Of a stretch of 64,000 nucleotides of DNA, positions 41,001-56,000 are shown piece by piece. This DNA comes from Rallus limicola (Eukaryota; Chordata; Aves; Gruiformes; Rallidae), in contig JAKCOZ010000003.1 in NCBI GenBank assembly GCA_022605955.1, positions 11,355,331-11,419,330 on the forward strand, written 5' to 3'. The position numbers were made by a program, and so were the translations under genes. Positions within the stretch are counted from its first letter, which is position 1. Every line of letters begins with the position of its first letter. Below the pieces are notes generated by a model that worked only from the letters and a program-made list of their open reading frames with translations, was not told where the DNA came from and made no database searches.

Positions 41001-44000
41001 CAAAGAGCAAAATGAGAAATACTCCCCAAAAATCTGAAGATGGTGACTGCAGTTGCTGTTTTGGAGCCAGGTGCATTTTAAAAATCAAAATAAAATCCAA
41101 ATCTATAATCTGCAGTAGCAAATGATGGTATTTGTACTGCTAAGTGGTATTTCTATTGAGAGATATGACTAGCCAGAAAATTATCTGCTTGTGCAGGGAT
41201 ACATGAAGTATTTATTAGTTCTTCTATAAGTCTGTATAATGCCCATTCAGAAAAGAAAAAAACCTTCCTATTGTGTGAAAAATCCTTGCTTAATTCTTGA
41301 GAAAATAAAACCAAAATCACCAGATGAATGCTGTATTATGAAGACCTTTGTGGTTTTATGCTTTGTTTTTGGTGGCTATGCATATTGTAATAGCTAGTCT
41401 CACTGAGGAGAATCCCACAGATCTTAAAAGTTGTGGAGTAGTCAAGACTAGATAGATTTATGCAGAAGCTTAAAGATATCACTGATCTTGGAATAGAGTG
41501 TGATGTGATTGAAGGTGTACATCTGTCTACTTCTAAACACATCTTGTGTACACTCTCCTCCCTAAGAAATTATCAAACCTGTATTGTTGACTGGCTTAAT
41601 TCCTGATTCTTCAACTTCTTTAACTAGACCTCTTTAAAGTGTGAGTCTTCATGACCGTCACTAGTAGTGGAGATGTGTTGTCTTCAAATACTGTTAGTAG
41701 TTACTGTTAACTTTGTGATCAAGGAAAAGGAACCCATGCCATATTTGTGTGTGTTTTAGTATTCTTTTTTGAAATAATAATTTTCGTATTAACGTCTTTG
41801 ATACTTCCTTTTTGGTACTAACAACATCTTAATTGCACTTTTTGTACAGATATAAACTGTTTCCTTATGCTATGAGTGAAAATAAGTCAGTCAAAAGAAG
41901 TAACTGTTGATGACAACTTTCAGTGCACTGGGATTGTCAGTGTAGAGTAAATTAATGTTAGATTACCATGATTTTGTTTTCTGATTGTGATGATAAAAAC
42001 CTATTAAATTCACCTATTAACAAACCAGGACAATTCTTTGGTATCACCTTTGTATGATGCTTTCTAGCATGGTACGTTATGAGGGACATACATATATACC
42101 AGGAGTAAGAGGACTGTTAATCTTTCTCATAGATATTTGACTCTTAAAGCTCTGCTCAGCAGTAATAGACAAAGAAGAAGGGCTGTCCTCAGCCTCTCTG
42201 AGCATACTAGTTATAGGTTTCTGCTGAAATGTACTAATGATCTATCAGGGAAATGACTATTTTTTGATTTTGAGGTATGTCACAAAGCTAGGAAATGTGG
42301 TGGACTTTGGATATATTACTTGCAACTCATTTTTAGAATTGTTTGCTTTAGAGATTTACTTCTGCACTGATTTCAGTAGGGATAGAGTGAATTTTCTTCC
42401 TAGCAGCTGGTATAGAGCTGTGTTTTGGATTTAACATGAGAGCAGTCTGTTGATAAAACACATTTATGGTTTTAGTTGATGCCAAGCAGTCATGGCCTTG
42501 TCAGCTTCTCCCACTGACCTGCCAATGAGAAAGTGGGGGGCACCCGAGGAGGGGGCACACACAGGGTAGCTGACCCAAACTGGCCAAAGGGACATTTCAT
42601 ACCATGTGATACCATGTTCTGTATATACCTGGGCGTTGTGCTGGGAGGCAGGGTAGCTTGGGGTCTTGTGGAGCATTGCCTTCAGGTGGTGAGAAATTAT
42701 GCTATTTATCACTCGTTTTGTATTACCGTTATCATCATCTTCCTATTTATTGTTCTTTTTTTTTTCTATTAAACTGTCTTTAGCTAAACAGAAGTTCCTT
42801 TTCCATTTCCAGTTCTCTCCTTGAGAACTGTGGTTGTTAGAGCTGCCTGCTGAGTTAAACCACAACAACTTCTGTACTTGATCCACTGGGAAATTGCAAG
42901 AATATCCAAAACAATAGCAGAATTATGCTCTGAACTATTTGATTGTACAATGTGTTGTATTTCAGAAAAGTAATAAAATGTTCCTTGTCTTCAGTATTAT
43001 AATGGGCTTAAAATATATATTACATATTAACTGTAGATTTTGACTGGAAAGTTTGTGGAGGCATGCCTTAAAAATAAATTAGTCTTCAGGTAAAATGCAA
43101 ATACAATCTCTGAAGCGGAGATTCATGAAACATGACTGGCATTCCCAAATTAGGGTGGCATTTCATTAATATCCCTGGCTGGCTTTAGTACTCCTTCAGG
43201 TTGAGTCCTAGCAGTCAATCTTAGTCCTAGAGGCTGAAGACTCCCTGTTTATGGTATAGTTCAGGTATGGGTCAGTTCATGTATGTTAACCCTAGTTTTA
43301 ATACCCATGGTGGGTGAGCATCACTATGTACCACTTCCTTCATAGGTGTAGTCCAAAGTAGTGTTTGCACATTTATTTGTAAGCAATTTGAATAACCTGT
43401 TCCTTAGAGGTATTACTACTACTGATGCTAATTAGAGCTCTTGTCCTAATTCTTGGGTAGAAAAACAGGTACTGTGGTGGTTTAGGCCTGGTTGGAGGCC
43501 AGATGCCCACCAAAGTCAGCCTATCCCCTCCCCTTTTTAGTTGGACAGGGGAGAAAATATATATGGAGAGGCTTAGGAATCGAGATAAGGACAGGGAGGG
43601 ATGATCCTGTCATCAACGTCACGGGCAAAACAGACTCAACACAGAAGACAGGAAAGAAAACTCATTTATTACACTGCACCACACACCCAGTGACACCAGA
43701 GTCAGATAATGAGAAGCACGACCAGATCTTAAAGCACCTTCCCCCACCCCTCCCTTCTTAGCAGACTGAACTTCAGTCATGATTTTACGTCCTTCTTCCC
43801 CCCTCATTGTGGCATGGGGCAGGGACTGGGGAAATGAGAGCTTCTGTCAGTTCTTAGCAAATTGGCTTCCTCCTTGGCTTGGCTGGGGTGGGGCATTCAT
43901 TCCACACCCTCCCCCTGCTGCACCCTGGGGTCCCACCCATGGGAGACAGTCCTTCATGAACTTCTCCAATGTGAGTCCTTTCCCACAGGGCTTCAATGTC

Positions 44001-47000
44001 TCTCAGTCCCTGTCCTCCGTGGGGTCATGAGCTTCCCCCCAGCAAACCTGTTCTGGCACAAATCTCTCTCTCTTGCTCATTTGTGTCTCTGTCTCTTTCC
44101 ATGGGCTGCAAGTGCTGGCAGGGGCTTGTTGCAACACAGGTCAAAGCATCTCCTGTATGTCTCCACCTGCTCCAGTGTAGAGCCTCTCCACAGGCTGCAG
44201 GTGGGGTCTTGGCCTTTCCAATGGGCTGCGGGGGGACACCTGCGCCACCATGGGTTTCTCCATGGGCTGCTGAGGCATCTTTCTCTCTGGCACCTGGAGC
44301 ACCTCCTCCCACACCTCACCAGCCTTGGTGTCTGCACAGCTCCTTGTATCTTCTCACTCCTGTCTCTGGTGGCAAAATTCACCTGCCTGCATTTTTTTTC
44401 CTCCTAAACGTGATTCCCAGGGGCACTGTGACCATCTCTGATGGGCTCAGCCTTGGTCAGCAATGACTCTGGCCTTTAATCAGCTGTTTACTCTTGGGTT
44501 GGGCCTGCAGAGAGCTTCTAGCTGCTTCTTGCAGCAGCCATCTCTGCAGCCCCCCTTCTCTACCAATACCCAGCTTCACAAAACTGCAACAGATGAATGT
44601 GAAAGTTTCTTCTAGCACTAGTACACTAGTGGTACAGCTGATGAGTTTGTATCAGAACTATGAGCAAAGAAGATACTGGAGAAATGAGTGTCAAGTTACA
44701 AGCTTTGTTCCCAAATGGTTTTAAGTAAATTGCTAATCTTAGTTAAGTGCCTTACTAAATAGATGTACTCTTGTATTGATGAATCTAGATATCATCTGTA
44801 CAGATGTGTGTAGGACATTGTGCATTTTTATATTATTTTTTGGTCTTTTTTTAGGTCCATAATATATTGGCTGAAATGGTCATGGGTGGAATGGTTTTGG
44901 AGACCAATATGAATGAAATTGTGACTCAGATTGATGCTCAAAATAAACTGGAGAAATCAGAGGTAAGAGTGATGTATTTTCTGAACTGAGAACATGGTTG
45001 TAGTAAATGCATGCTCTATAATGCTATTTGTTCTATAGTGACAAACTACATACAGCTGCTTGCTTATGATGCTAAAAATCCTTAGGTTGGAATGTTCTAC
45101 CTTTCATCATAAGTAATAATGGCTTAGAGCTGCTCCTGATTACTTTTTGCTAATTGTATCTAATAGCATTTTCCAGCATTGCTATTGAGATACTTCTGTA
45201 GTTCCCCTAAGTTTCTCTCGCAGAAAGCATTTTATTTCCAGTGTGTTTATTATGCTGGACGAGTGACTGTAACATTTAAATTAGATAAAGAATCGAGTCC
45301 TATATACAAAGACTACATATTCCTGTCAGCCAGTATGTTTCTACAACTGAAGTAAATGAAAACATGTTTACTGTCACAAAAATGCTGCAATATAAAATTG
45401 GGCTGAAATGGACGAGGTAGAATTTAAAGCCCAGTTTTTGGTCCTTTAAAATAAATTCAAATTCTGCCATTGGGTAATCTGAACATTTGGTCTTCAAATT
45501 AATAGATTTGAGTGAGAAAATTGTATTCTGTACATGCCTGTAACAGTCTGAGCGTGGGATACTCGCCTAGGTTTTGGGAATCCCTTTTCAATTCAAAATT
45601 GTTGAATTTGTGTTTAGGAAAGAAGCTTAGGCTAAGAATGGGGGTTAGAATTAGTTTAGCTGTGACACAGAATATTACAGTTCTTTTAACATCACCAGAC
45701 ATGCCTTGTAAAGTAAAATACTACTAGTGCATCTTGGCTAAGTCTGTGATACATTCTTATTGATGAGAGAATTCCATAGAAGAAGACGGCACCTGATTTT
45801 TGAAGCTGAGTTAGAGCTTGAGTTGGAGAATATTTCTAAAGTTGAAGTCCTCTGAGTAGATTGAAGTATTGCAGGTGACATAAATATGAACTAAATGACA
45901 TTTTAGGAGAAGATCCAGAAAGCTTCCTAGTCTTAAGTACAGCAAAGAGAGTAATGAATTCTTCAGCTTTTTTGTGGTACAATGTATACTGTTCTCCTGA
46001 TTCTGCAATATCACACTGCACCACCTCATGTCTTTTAATACATTTAATGTCTGTTTTGCACAACTTCCAAACTGTATCCAAGCACAGGAAAATATTTTTA
46101 GAAAAACAGGAAAAAGCTGGATATGATACGATAAGCTATATGCACAGCATTATACATCAAGAAGGATTATAGATATTACAGATTATAAACATGTCCAAAA
46201 TGTTAATTTTAACATTTTTCTCAAACTCAGGATGAGCCATTGGTCACAGATCTATTGAAATTACTAATTATTGAAATTTGGAATTATTCTCATAAATTTT
46301 ATTATATTTGAATAACTTCTGTATTTATGTATTTTTCACTATTTGGTGGAAAAGTAATATAGTGTCCCAAAAGCTGAACTTACTGAGCAGCTATGTTCTA
46401 CTGAGTGTTATGCACATAAAACATTTCATGAAGGTATTTATTCTTAATTATGTGAATTCTTTTACCAAATCAACTGCAGACCAGTCTCTGATTAGTCATC
46501 TGAAACACATCAGTTCAGTGCAGCCAGCTGTAATACTTGCTGCTTTCCATTATTCATCAGTAAGTCGTTCTTTCATTTAGGATGCTTTTAGTATAAAAAT
46601 AGGTGGTAGAAGATGTAAAAAAGCCATGTAGAGCTAAGCATATGCAAGACAAAAAGCAATTTGTTCCTTTACATGCAGCAATGAATTATAGAAGGTAAAG
46701 AAGTAGCAGTGATAAATTAAAACACTTGGTGACTGGGATGGAGTGGAACATTTCACAATCTGCTCACCACAAATGCTTTTTTTTTCCCTTTTTCTTTTTT
46801 CTTTTTTTTGTTAGTTCAGTGACTGGTTTTTTTTTCAAATTTAACAGTTACTGTAATGCTGAGATACTTCACAGTACCTGGTAACTATTTCCTCAGATCG
46901 TTAGTAATTTCTTTCATGTATATCCACAAAATTTCCTGATTGCTATTTCTTTTCTTTTTGTCTTTTTGATCAAAAATCTTTCAACATGTCTTTCTTGAAC

Positions 47001-50000
47001 ATGTATTTTCAAGATAAAAGCAAATCCAGTTCATGGAAATCAAAATCAGTAATAATAATAATATTTTTGAATGCTGGTCACTAAGAAATCAAAACTAGTG
47101 GATCTTCTTAGTTTTATTAAAAAAAAGACCCCTGAAATTTAGAAATTATTATCAATATAATCTTCAGTTCACAGGAGTGCTGCCTATGCCATAGCACTCT
47201 CACTTCAGTCTGGATTGTAAGATGTCATCATAGTTCTTGTGTCCATAAAATACCTACTTTAATGTTAAGTTGCCTTTTCTTATATAGCTGAAATGATGAA
47301 GCTAATGAAATTGTAATCGAGCTACATTTTCAGAAATACTCTACATTTTCTGTTGTGCCCACCTGGTTCCTTATTATACAGATTTCAGCCATTTGAAATC
47401 ACATATTTGTTTAGTTAGGTATTAGGTTTCTAAACAGGCTTTCAGTTAGAATTTAATGAAGAAGATAGAATATATTTACTAAATGACAAAATATTGGAGC
47501 AAAGGTATCAACTCAAACAATTTGTTAATGCTTTCCATTTTCTAAACCTCTGTGAGGGGCTCCCTAGCTTTGATTTCTGATTCAGCTCTTACATTGCTTG
47601 GGTGGGCTACAAAGGAAATTCTGTTTCTGCCCTGAGAAATGGTGTCTCTAATGCATTTCCCTACCTTTCAATTTAGCATTTATTTGTGAATGGATCAATC
47701 TTCAAATGGTCAATCTTCCTGAAGCCAAAGAATCATTGTGATTAAGGGAGGGAATTTTTGGGAGAGGGGTCATTGGGATTTTATCAAGAACCTCTGGAAG
47801 TATTGTAGGTAAACCTGGGCTGATTCTTCTCTATTTGGAGTGTTCAACTGCGTGTGATTTAGACTTTTAAGTTGGACCTCATTTTTTCCGAACCTCCTGA
47901 TCTTTTCTAGCTCTTTCCATTCTTCTCTCTTACAGACCTTTATCTTTCAGTCTCCCAGACAGGACAGGTAGACAAAGGTATTGCTGACTTTTAGAAAAAA
48001 TGTACTTTTAACAAAAAGGGAAAGCAAAATGATGTCAAAGGCAATAAATTATGTAGGCCAGACTCAAAAATTATGTGTAAAAATACCCATACTAGTCCTT
48101 GTAGCCTACTTTTTGTGCTAGTTTCTTCTTGTAGTTCCCTCATCTTTTTATTGGCTATAGTGTATTTTACTAGCTTTCCATTGACATCATATTTTTTATT
48201 TTATTTCTCTTCCTGCGTTTTAGAATTTAACTTTTCTTTGTGTCATTGTTTAAGAAACAAAAGAATATGAACTTATATGAATATTAACAAAAATTGCAAA
48301 ACTAATCTGGATAAAAATTGAACACAGATAAGAAAATATGACATAATGACATAGTAGAAATAGCTTCTTTATTGGGAGAATTTTGTATCTGATAATCTGA
48401 AATTGGTAGTATGAACTCTTTTGCTTCACCATTTAGTATTTGCAGATGAAAGCAGAGAACTTTTACTCTCTCTGAAAGCAGAGAGGAGCTTCAGAATAAG
48501 TTTCAGGTAAACAAAATTAAAAAACAATAACCATGAACCCAAACAAATAGTTTTATAGATACAGAATAAAATAACCCGTGCAATCTGTAAAGATGTAGTA
48601 ACACTAAAGCTGATTTTTCAGCTTTAGTTAAATCAAACATAAAATGCAAAGGGCTGTCAGCATGTACTCAAATTTCAGTTGTACATTTGCTGCCCTTGAA
48701 ATCTGAATCACTGGATTTTGCTTTAAGACATCTTGGTAACTGCAGTCACTGAACATGAATATTAGTAGGGAACTGAAAAAGAAGGAGGAAAATGTGTGTT
48801 TTAAGTTCAGTGTATGGTCATTATTCCCCATCATTTGCTGTTTGAAACATTTAGTTCAGCTCAACAGTTTGAGTGTAAGCCAATGTGAATTGCAGTGCTT
48901 CAAAATTCATTTCCACTCATTCTAAGTATCTGTGTATTCAAACTGCAGGTATTTTAAATAGCTGGAATCTTAAGATGATTAATTTTATTTAATTTATGAC
49001 TAGCTTTGCTCTTCACTTTTTATATGATCTTTCTAGGCTAAAGTAATACCTTTAACACATAAAATTCTGTAATTGGATTTAGTGACACTATGTTGTAAAG
49101 CATTAGCTAAAAATATTTTAGGGTAGTATGGTACACTTTACCTAAATTTGAAGTATACTATAGCCCGTGAAGGAAATAAAGTAAATGAGCTTCCTCTGCC
49201 TAACACTGCAACACTTGTAATAGATGATCTGTATTCTATTCTAACAGTAGGGAGCTTGATTTCAGGTTTGGGTTTGGTTTTTTTCCTTTTAATTTGTGCA
49301 AAGCTACTTTTCTTTTTCTCTGTTCTGCTCACACATGTTCTGTTTTTATTTTTGGGTCTGGCAATGAAAAACAAACAAACAAACAATTAATCATTCCCAT
49401 CCATTACTCTCTTTGTGATTCAAGTGCTTAAAATTCCTAAGAGTACGTCTTAAGTCTTCTTATCTGTTTGGCCTCATTTTGATATACTTGCAGACTTCAT
49501 TTTGTTTTTTCTCTAATTATGTTCATTTATTTAACTTCATAAGCAGGGGACATGATCATTCCTTTATATTATGTATTGCATCCTTTCATGATTTCATAAC
49601 CCTGCTGCTTTGAAGTCATACTTGTTCTGGCAAGAAGTATTGGTATGAAACACCAGCAGCAGAGAGGTTCTAGTACCTCTGAAATACCTGGAAAATGGTG
49701 GCTTACTTTGCAAAGCATTAGCCTTCATTATTTTGTTTTCCAGTAGGCTGTGTATTTTTGTATGCATTTTAGTGATAGCTAGCTCTGTGTAGAGTTGCTT
49801 GGGATGGCGGTTTGAATATCATTTTTTTAAAACTTATATTTGTATATGCATATTAACCACGTCTGTGATGTGCAATACTTTTCACAAATTATTTAAATTT
49901 CTTTTCAAAGACTAAAACTGTTTCTGGGATCACTCTCATGTAAAGTTATCAGTGGGACATTATGAGAAAGGATGATGATAAGAATGAAGAAAATTGTTTC

Positions 50001-53000
50001 CTGTAGGGATAGATAATTATTTAAATCAACTAAAAACATCTCATATGTCTCACTTGATGGAATAGGACCAGTAGAATGAAAGTTCTGTTATTAAATATGT
50101 CTATTTCAGTCTTTAAAACACATTACTGTTTTGCATATGTGTCATTTCTCTTTCACTCTAAAAGTATATAAATATGTTTACAAGCATTTTTTTTTGCAGT
50201 AACTGGACCTAAAATTTTTGTATACCGCATTTCAACATTAAAGTACAACTTTCAATTACAAATGAAATTGAGGATACAAAGCAGCTGTGGCAAAAAGATG
50301 GTGTATTGGCTTATTGTAATACCAGCTGTATGCAATTCATACTGTATTTCTGAAATACTGTTAGTATGTCTTAAGTTTCATTTTCACTTGCTTAAGTCAT
50401 TTGCTTGCCGTGACAGCCAATTCATCATTTCACTGCATGTTTAAAGCTTGCTACATGTGGGGTTTTTTTAAGTGAAACAGGGTTTTTTTTTTTGCACCTC
50501 ACCAACTTACCTGCTGAATTATTGATAAAAAATGGCAGTTGAAACTTTGCCAGTTCAATGTTACACTGATGGCTGTTTTAATCAGGTACCTCTATAAAAC
50601 TGCTTAAATGGCACACTGAGCTGGAAATACTCCTTGTAGTACCTCTGTGTCTGTAAATACAGTTCACTTTCTGTAAAAGAAATATAAATAAATGGAAGGA
50701 TTCCATACTATGTCACTGTTTGCCATGCTAAAAAGGAATGTTAAGGCATTTGGATATAATAGCATTTGAAATACTGTATGAGTTACCCAGTTTGGGAGTT
50801 TAAGTACTTTTCAGTAATTTTTTATGAACTGTTTGTTCTCTCTTAGAAATACTGTATGACTATATTGTGCTTGATAGGGTTGACATTAATTGTGATAAAT
50901 AGCATTCTGCTATGCATATTATATACACATTGAATTACAGACCCACTTAATATAGAGAATTAAAGGAGAAGAGAATATACGTCTGAAAATCTCTACTCCT
51001 CCCGTATATGATAGTGAAAGACAATCTTGGCAAAGAAAGGAGGTAATCTGAAATTCTAGTACTTTTGTCAGGGATCTTTGCTGATCCTGATCCAGAATGG
51101 TCCTCATGAAATATGACTGTTGGAAGTCGTGACTGTATAGGGGGGTGGAAGGGCAATGGTCATGTCAATTGTGATATTTTAAATAATTCTCAATTGTGTC
51201 TCCATTGTATCCTATGCCATTGGGGCGGGAGGCAGGGACTGTAAGTCTGTGTAAAGAGGATAGCTGCAGGTAGGTAAAAATAATGACCAGTTCTACTAAA
51301 ATTTTTATTTGTCCATTAAGAATAATTAACTCTCATTAAATTAGGGTAAGGAATCTCCATCCTAGTCACCTAGAAGGCATCTCTCTTTTGAATTGCCAGC
51401 CATGCCTGTTTGTGTGGACCATGTCCATCACTTACGATATTTTTCTGGTTTCCCATTGTTTCAGTTACAAATTGTATAATTCATTGCTTTTGTTACTACT
51501 TTATTAGTATTTCCATCATTTCTATGGAAAACAGTTTACATTGCCCCACTTTTGGTTTTGCCTAAGAATATTTCTCCAGTTACTGAATATAGAATTTAAA
51601 GGGTAGAACCAAATAAAAAGGAAATGCATTTGTTGTTTGGTATTATAAAACTGGTAGTTACCTCTTGATTTCAATTTGGTATTTCTAGGTTCTCAAATAC
51701 AAAATGACAGTGTCTAGCAGCTTCTTATCTTCTGCACTGTTTTGTAATAAACATCAAGAAATTGCAGTGTCTCACGCTGCTCCTATGAGATATTGCAGAT
51801 ACAGGGATACTTGCATTTCTTACTACTGTTTCAGGTCCAGATTTTTCCCACTCATGAAGGTATTGGAATTGAAACAGCCTTTGAAGTGAATGACCTGATA
51901 GACTTGGTGATGTTAAGAAAAAACAAGGAAAAAGAGGCTTTGAAAATACTTTTTTTTTTACCCTTTTTAGTTTTATTTAGTCTCTACTTCTGATAAGCAA
52001 TAATTTGTATTATGTCAGAGCAAAAATGAAAGTAAATTATTTGGTTGCATTAGGGATTTAAGATTTCCCGAGCTTTCTTCTGTACCCCAGCATGCCTTCC
52101 CCAGCTTTGGCATGTCTCATATATGAGTGTTTGGCAGAATATTATGACAGATGACTCATGGCTTTCTGGTCTTTGTTCCTGGTACTGGGAATCCTCCTGT
52201 AACTAGAATCTGGGGTTTTATGATGCTGTAGCCTTTCTACATGATACAAAAGGTTTGGTTAAAAATTGGAAACTGGTAGTTGGTTTTGACTTCAGGTTCT
52301 GTTTTTAAAGGGAGGAGAACATTAGATGTAACTCTAAATGGAAATCTGACATTAATTTGATTTTATATTTATTTCTTAGAGTAGTAAAAGGGAGAAAATA
52401 ATTTTTCAGAAATTTGAGTTCTACTGATTACTATATGGGGTATCTGTCTCTTTTTGTGCAGTAGTTCAGGTGGACACCACAGAATACAGCTGTACTGCTC
52501 AGTCTAATTACACTTTGTAATTGCAGTGAATTTCATTGAAAAACAAGAATCTGAGAAGCTTATACTTTCATAGAATTATGGAATTATTTTGGTTGGGAAA
52601 AAATCTTTAATAAGATCATCAGGTCCAACTAGTAAGTTAGCATTACTGAATCCACCACAAAGCCATGTCCTCAAGCACCATATGTATCTGTCACCTCCAG
52701 GGTTAGCAACTCCGCTACTTCCCTGGGCAGCCTATTCCAATGCTTGATAACCCTTCCAGTGAAGAAATTTTTCCTAATACCAAATCTAACCCTCCCCTGG
52801 CACAACTTGAAGCCAGTTCCTCTTGTCCTAGCGCTTGTTACTTGGGGGAAGGGACCAAGTAGTGAGGTGGGTGTCAGTCTCCAGAGTCACCCTCACTGGA
52901 GGTATTTAAAACATGCATTGATGTAGTAGTGCTCAGGGACATGATTAAGTGGTTGGACTTGGCAGTGTTAGGTTAACAATTGGACTTGATAATCTTAAAG

Positions 53001-56000
53001 GTCTCTCAAACAAAATGATTCAACACCCACCCAGGTACGACCTCCTGTCAGGTGGATGTAGAGAGCAATCAGGTCTCCCCTCAGACTCCTTTTCTTGAGG
53101 CTAAACAAGCCTTGTTCCCCCAGCCACTCCTTATCAGACTTGGGCTCTAGACCCTTCACCAGCTAAATGTCTCTTCTTTGGACACACTCCAGGAAGTCAA
53201 CAGCTTTTGTCATAATGAGGGGCCCAAAACTGAGCACAGGACTTAAGGTGCGGCCTCTCCAGTGCCAAGTATAGGGAACAGTAATTTCCCTTATCCTGCT
53301 GGCCACACTGTTCCTGCCACCAGCCATGATGCTGTTGGCTACCTGGGCACACATATTCAGCCAACTGTCAACCAACATTGGAACATAGTTTTTTTTCCCC
53401 AGGCAGCATTCCAGCCACTCTTCCCCAAGCCTGTAACCTTACATGGGGGCTGTTGCGACCCAGCTTGGGCTTGGCCCTCCAGCCAGGTTTTTACCCAGCA
53501 AAGAGTATTGCCAACCATGAACAACCAGATTATCTAGGGAATGCTGTGGAAAACAGTGTCAGAGGCTTTCCTAAGTCCAGGCAGACAACATCCTTGGCCT
53601 CCCCCTCATCCACTGTCATAGCAGGAGATCATGTTGGGCAGGGCCTGCCTTTCATAAACCTATATTGTCTGACCTCAACCACATACTTGTGTTGTATGTG
53701 CTGTGTGATGGCAGTGGAGATGAGCTGCATAACCTTCCCTGGCACTGAGGTCAGGCTGACAGGTCTGTAGCTCCCCAAATCCTCCTTCCAGTCTGTCTGG
53801 TAGATGGGCATCACACTGGCTGACCTCCTGTCAACTGGGACTTCCCAGGTAGCCAGGACTGCTGATAAATGATGGGAAGTGGCTTGGTGAGCACCTCTGC
53901 CAGTTCCCTCAGCACCCTTGGGTGGATCCCATCTGGTCCCACAGACACGTGTGTCCAAGTGGAGTGGCAGGTCACTAACCATACCCCTTGGATTCTGGGG
54001 GTGTTGTTCTGTCATGCCTGTCCCTGTCTTCCAGCCCAGGGGCTGGGTACCCAGAGAACAACTGGTCCTACTGCTAAAGACTGAGGCAATGAAGGCATTA
54101 AGTGCCTTGGGCTTTTCCTCAGCCTTTGTCACTGTGTTTTCCCCAGCATCCAACACAGGATGGAGATTCTCCTCAGCTTGTATTTCCAAAAACATTTTTA
54201 ATTGTCTTTTATGTCAGGAACCAGATTAAGTTCCAGCTGGGCTGTGACCCCTCTATTCTCCCTGGACAGCCTAAGGACATCTTTGTAGTCCTCCTGAGTT
54301 GCCTGCCCCTTCTTCCAAAGGCCATAAAGTCTCCATTTATTCCTGAGCTCCAGCCAAAGCTCTCTGTTCAGCCAGGCTGATTGTCTTCCCTACCAGCTCG
54401 TCTTTCAGCACAGGGGACGGCCTGCTCCTGCACTTTTGAAGTCCTTCTTGAGGAGTGTCCAGTCTTCTTGGATCTCTTTGCCCTTCAGGACTGCATCCCA
54501 AAGGACTGTGTCGATGAGTCTCCTCAATGGGCTGGAGTCTGCCCTTTGGAATATCAAGTTAGCAGTTCTGCTGAACCCCTCTTCTTACCTCTCTGACAGT
54601 TGAAAATTTGTATAATTTCATGATCACTGTGCCCGAGGCAGCCTCTGACCATCACATCACCCCCAAGTCCTTCCCTGTTTGCAAACAACAGGTCCAGTGG
54701 GGCACTTTCCCTAGTTGATGCTCTCAGCAGCTACGTCAGGAAGTCACCTTCCACACACTCGAGGAACCTCCTGAGCTGTTTCTGCATTGTATTTCCAGCA
54801 GACAGCTGATAAGCCCTCCCAAAGAGCAAGGGCTAGCATCTTAGTTCAGCCCCAGCCAGCAGCTGAGCAGATGTGACCACTCAACCCTCCAACCTCTGGC
54901 AAGCTGGGGAGGAGAATGAAGAGACAGAGGCAAACCTTATGGGTTGGGATATAGACAATTTGCTGGGACAGCATGGGGAGGGAGAATAACAGTAACAGGA
55001 CTTAGAAAAGAATATACACAACTGGAGGTGGTACACAGAGCAGTTTCTCACCAAAAATGGCACAACTTGGACTTACAGTTCAGACCTGTCCTGACACTGG
55101 AATATCTCCAAGCCACATGTCCTGGAGTTGTGTCACCCTTCCCCAATTATCCACCTTTTATACTGAGCATGAAGTCATACGGTATGGAATACCCCCTGTG
55201 GTTAGTTTGGGTCACCTGTCCTGGCTGTGTCCCATCTCAGCTTCTGGTGAAAATTAACCAGCCAAACCCAGGACACTAGCAATCATGAGACTTGTGCCAG
55301 GTAATTACAGAATATTTCATTTGCCCCTTCATCCTGGTTGTGCGGTCTGTAACAGCATTCCACTGTGATACAGAATCACAGAATCATAGATAATCTGACT
55401 TGTTGGCCTTCCTCCTGATTCTTACCCATAAACATTCAGCACTGTCATTACAACTGTGAAGCTTCAGATGATCAAAACACTGGCTAACACACAGGGCTAC
55501 CCCACCGCCCCTCCTTCTATGCCTGTCCCTTCTGAAGAGTTTATAGCCACCCATTGCACAGCCCAGTTGTGCCAGTCATGGTACTGTGTTTCTGTGGTAG
55601 CAGCTATATCATAGTTTTCCCGCTTCACCGTGGCTTCCTGTTTGTTGCCCATGCTGTGTGCATTGGTGTAGCTGCACTTCAGTTTGGCTAGTGATCACAG
55701 ATAGGGGTCCAGACGGGTCTTGAATATCTCCAGACAGAATCACAGAATCATAGCTTTTTTTGAGGGAAGAAGCCCTAATTGCTAAATGACCTTCCATATT
55801 TTCCAACCCATAAGTAACCCTTATGTCTTTGCTGCCATGTGGCTCTCCCATCTCCTACCTCCACTGAGACAGTAGACAAAGGACCTTAATAGCACACTGT
55901 CCCTTAACCATTAATGTGCCATCTTTAGTTTTATGTCCAGGAAGCCTGGTTCTATCCCTTTTCCCCCTTCAAATCTAATTTAAGACTCTTTCAAGGAACC

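Larger units (their letters stand above)
33795..44854 (+). other. AP3S1: AP3S1 intron 4
   Basis: 11.1 kb, carrying CR1 pieces at 36341-36988, 38012-38066, 38692-38960, 39895-39990 and 40280-40485, two solo LTRs at 42363 and 43473, and a 96-base direct repeat. Other stretches show nothing recognisable. Confidence 0.85.

Noticed and set aside
43492..44466. Frames of 89-181 codons in AP3S1 intron 4
   Set aside because: Same LTR family, with tandem degenerate units and no protein motif.
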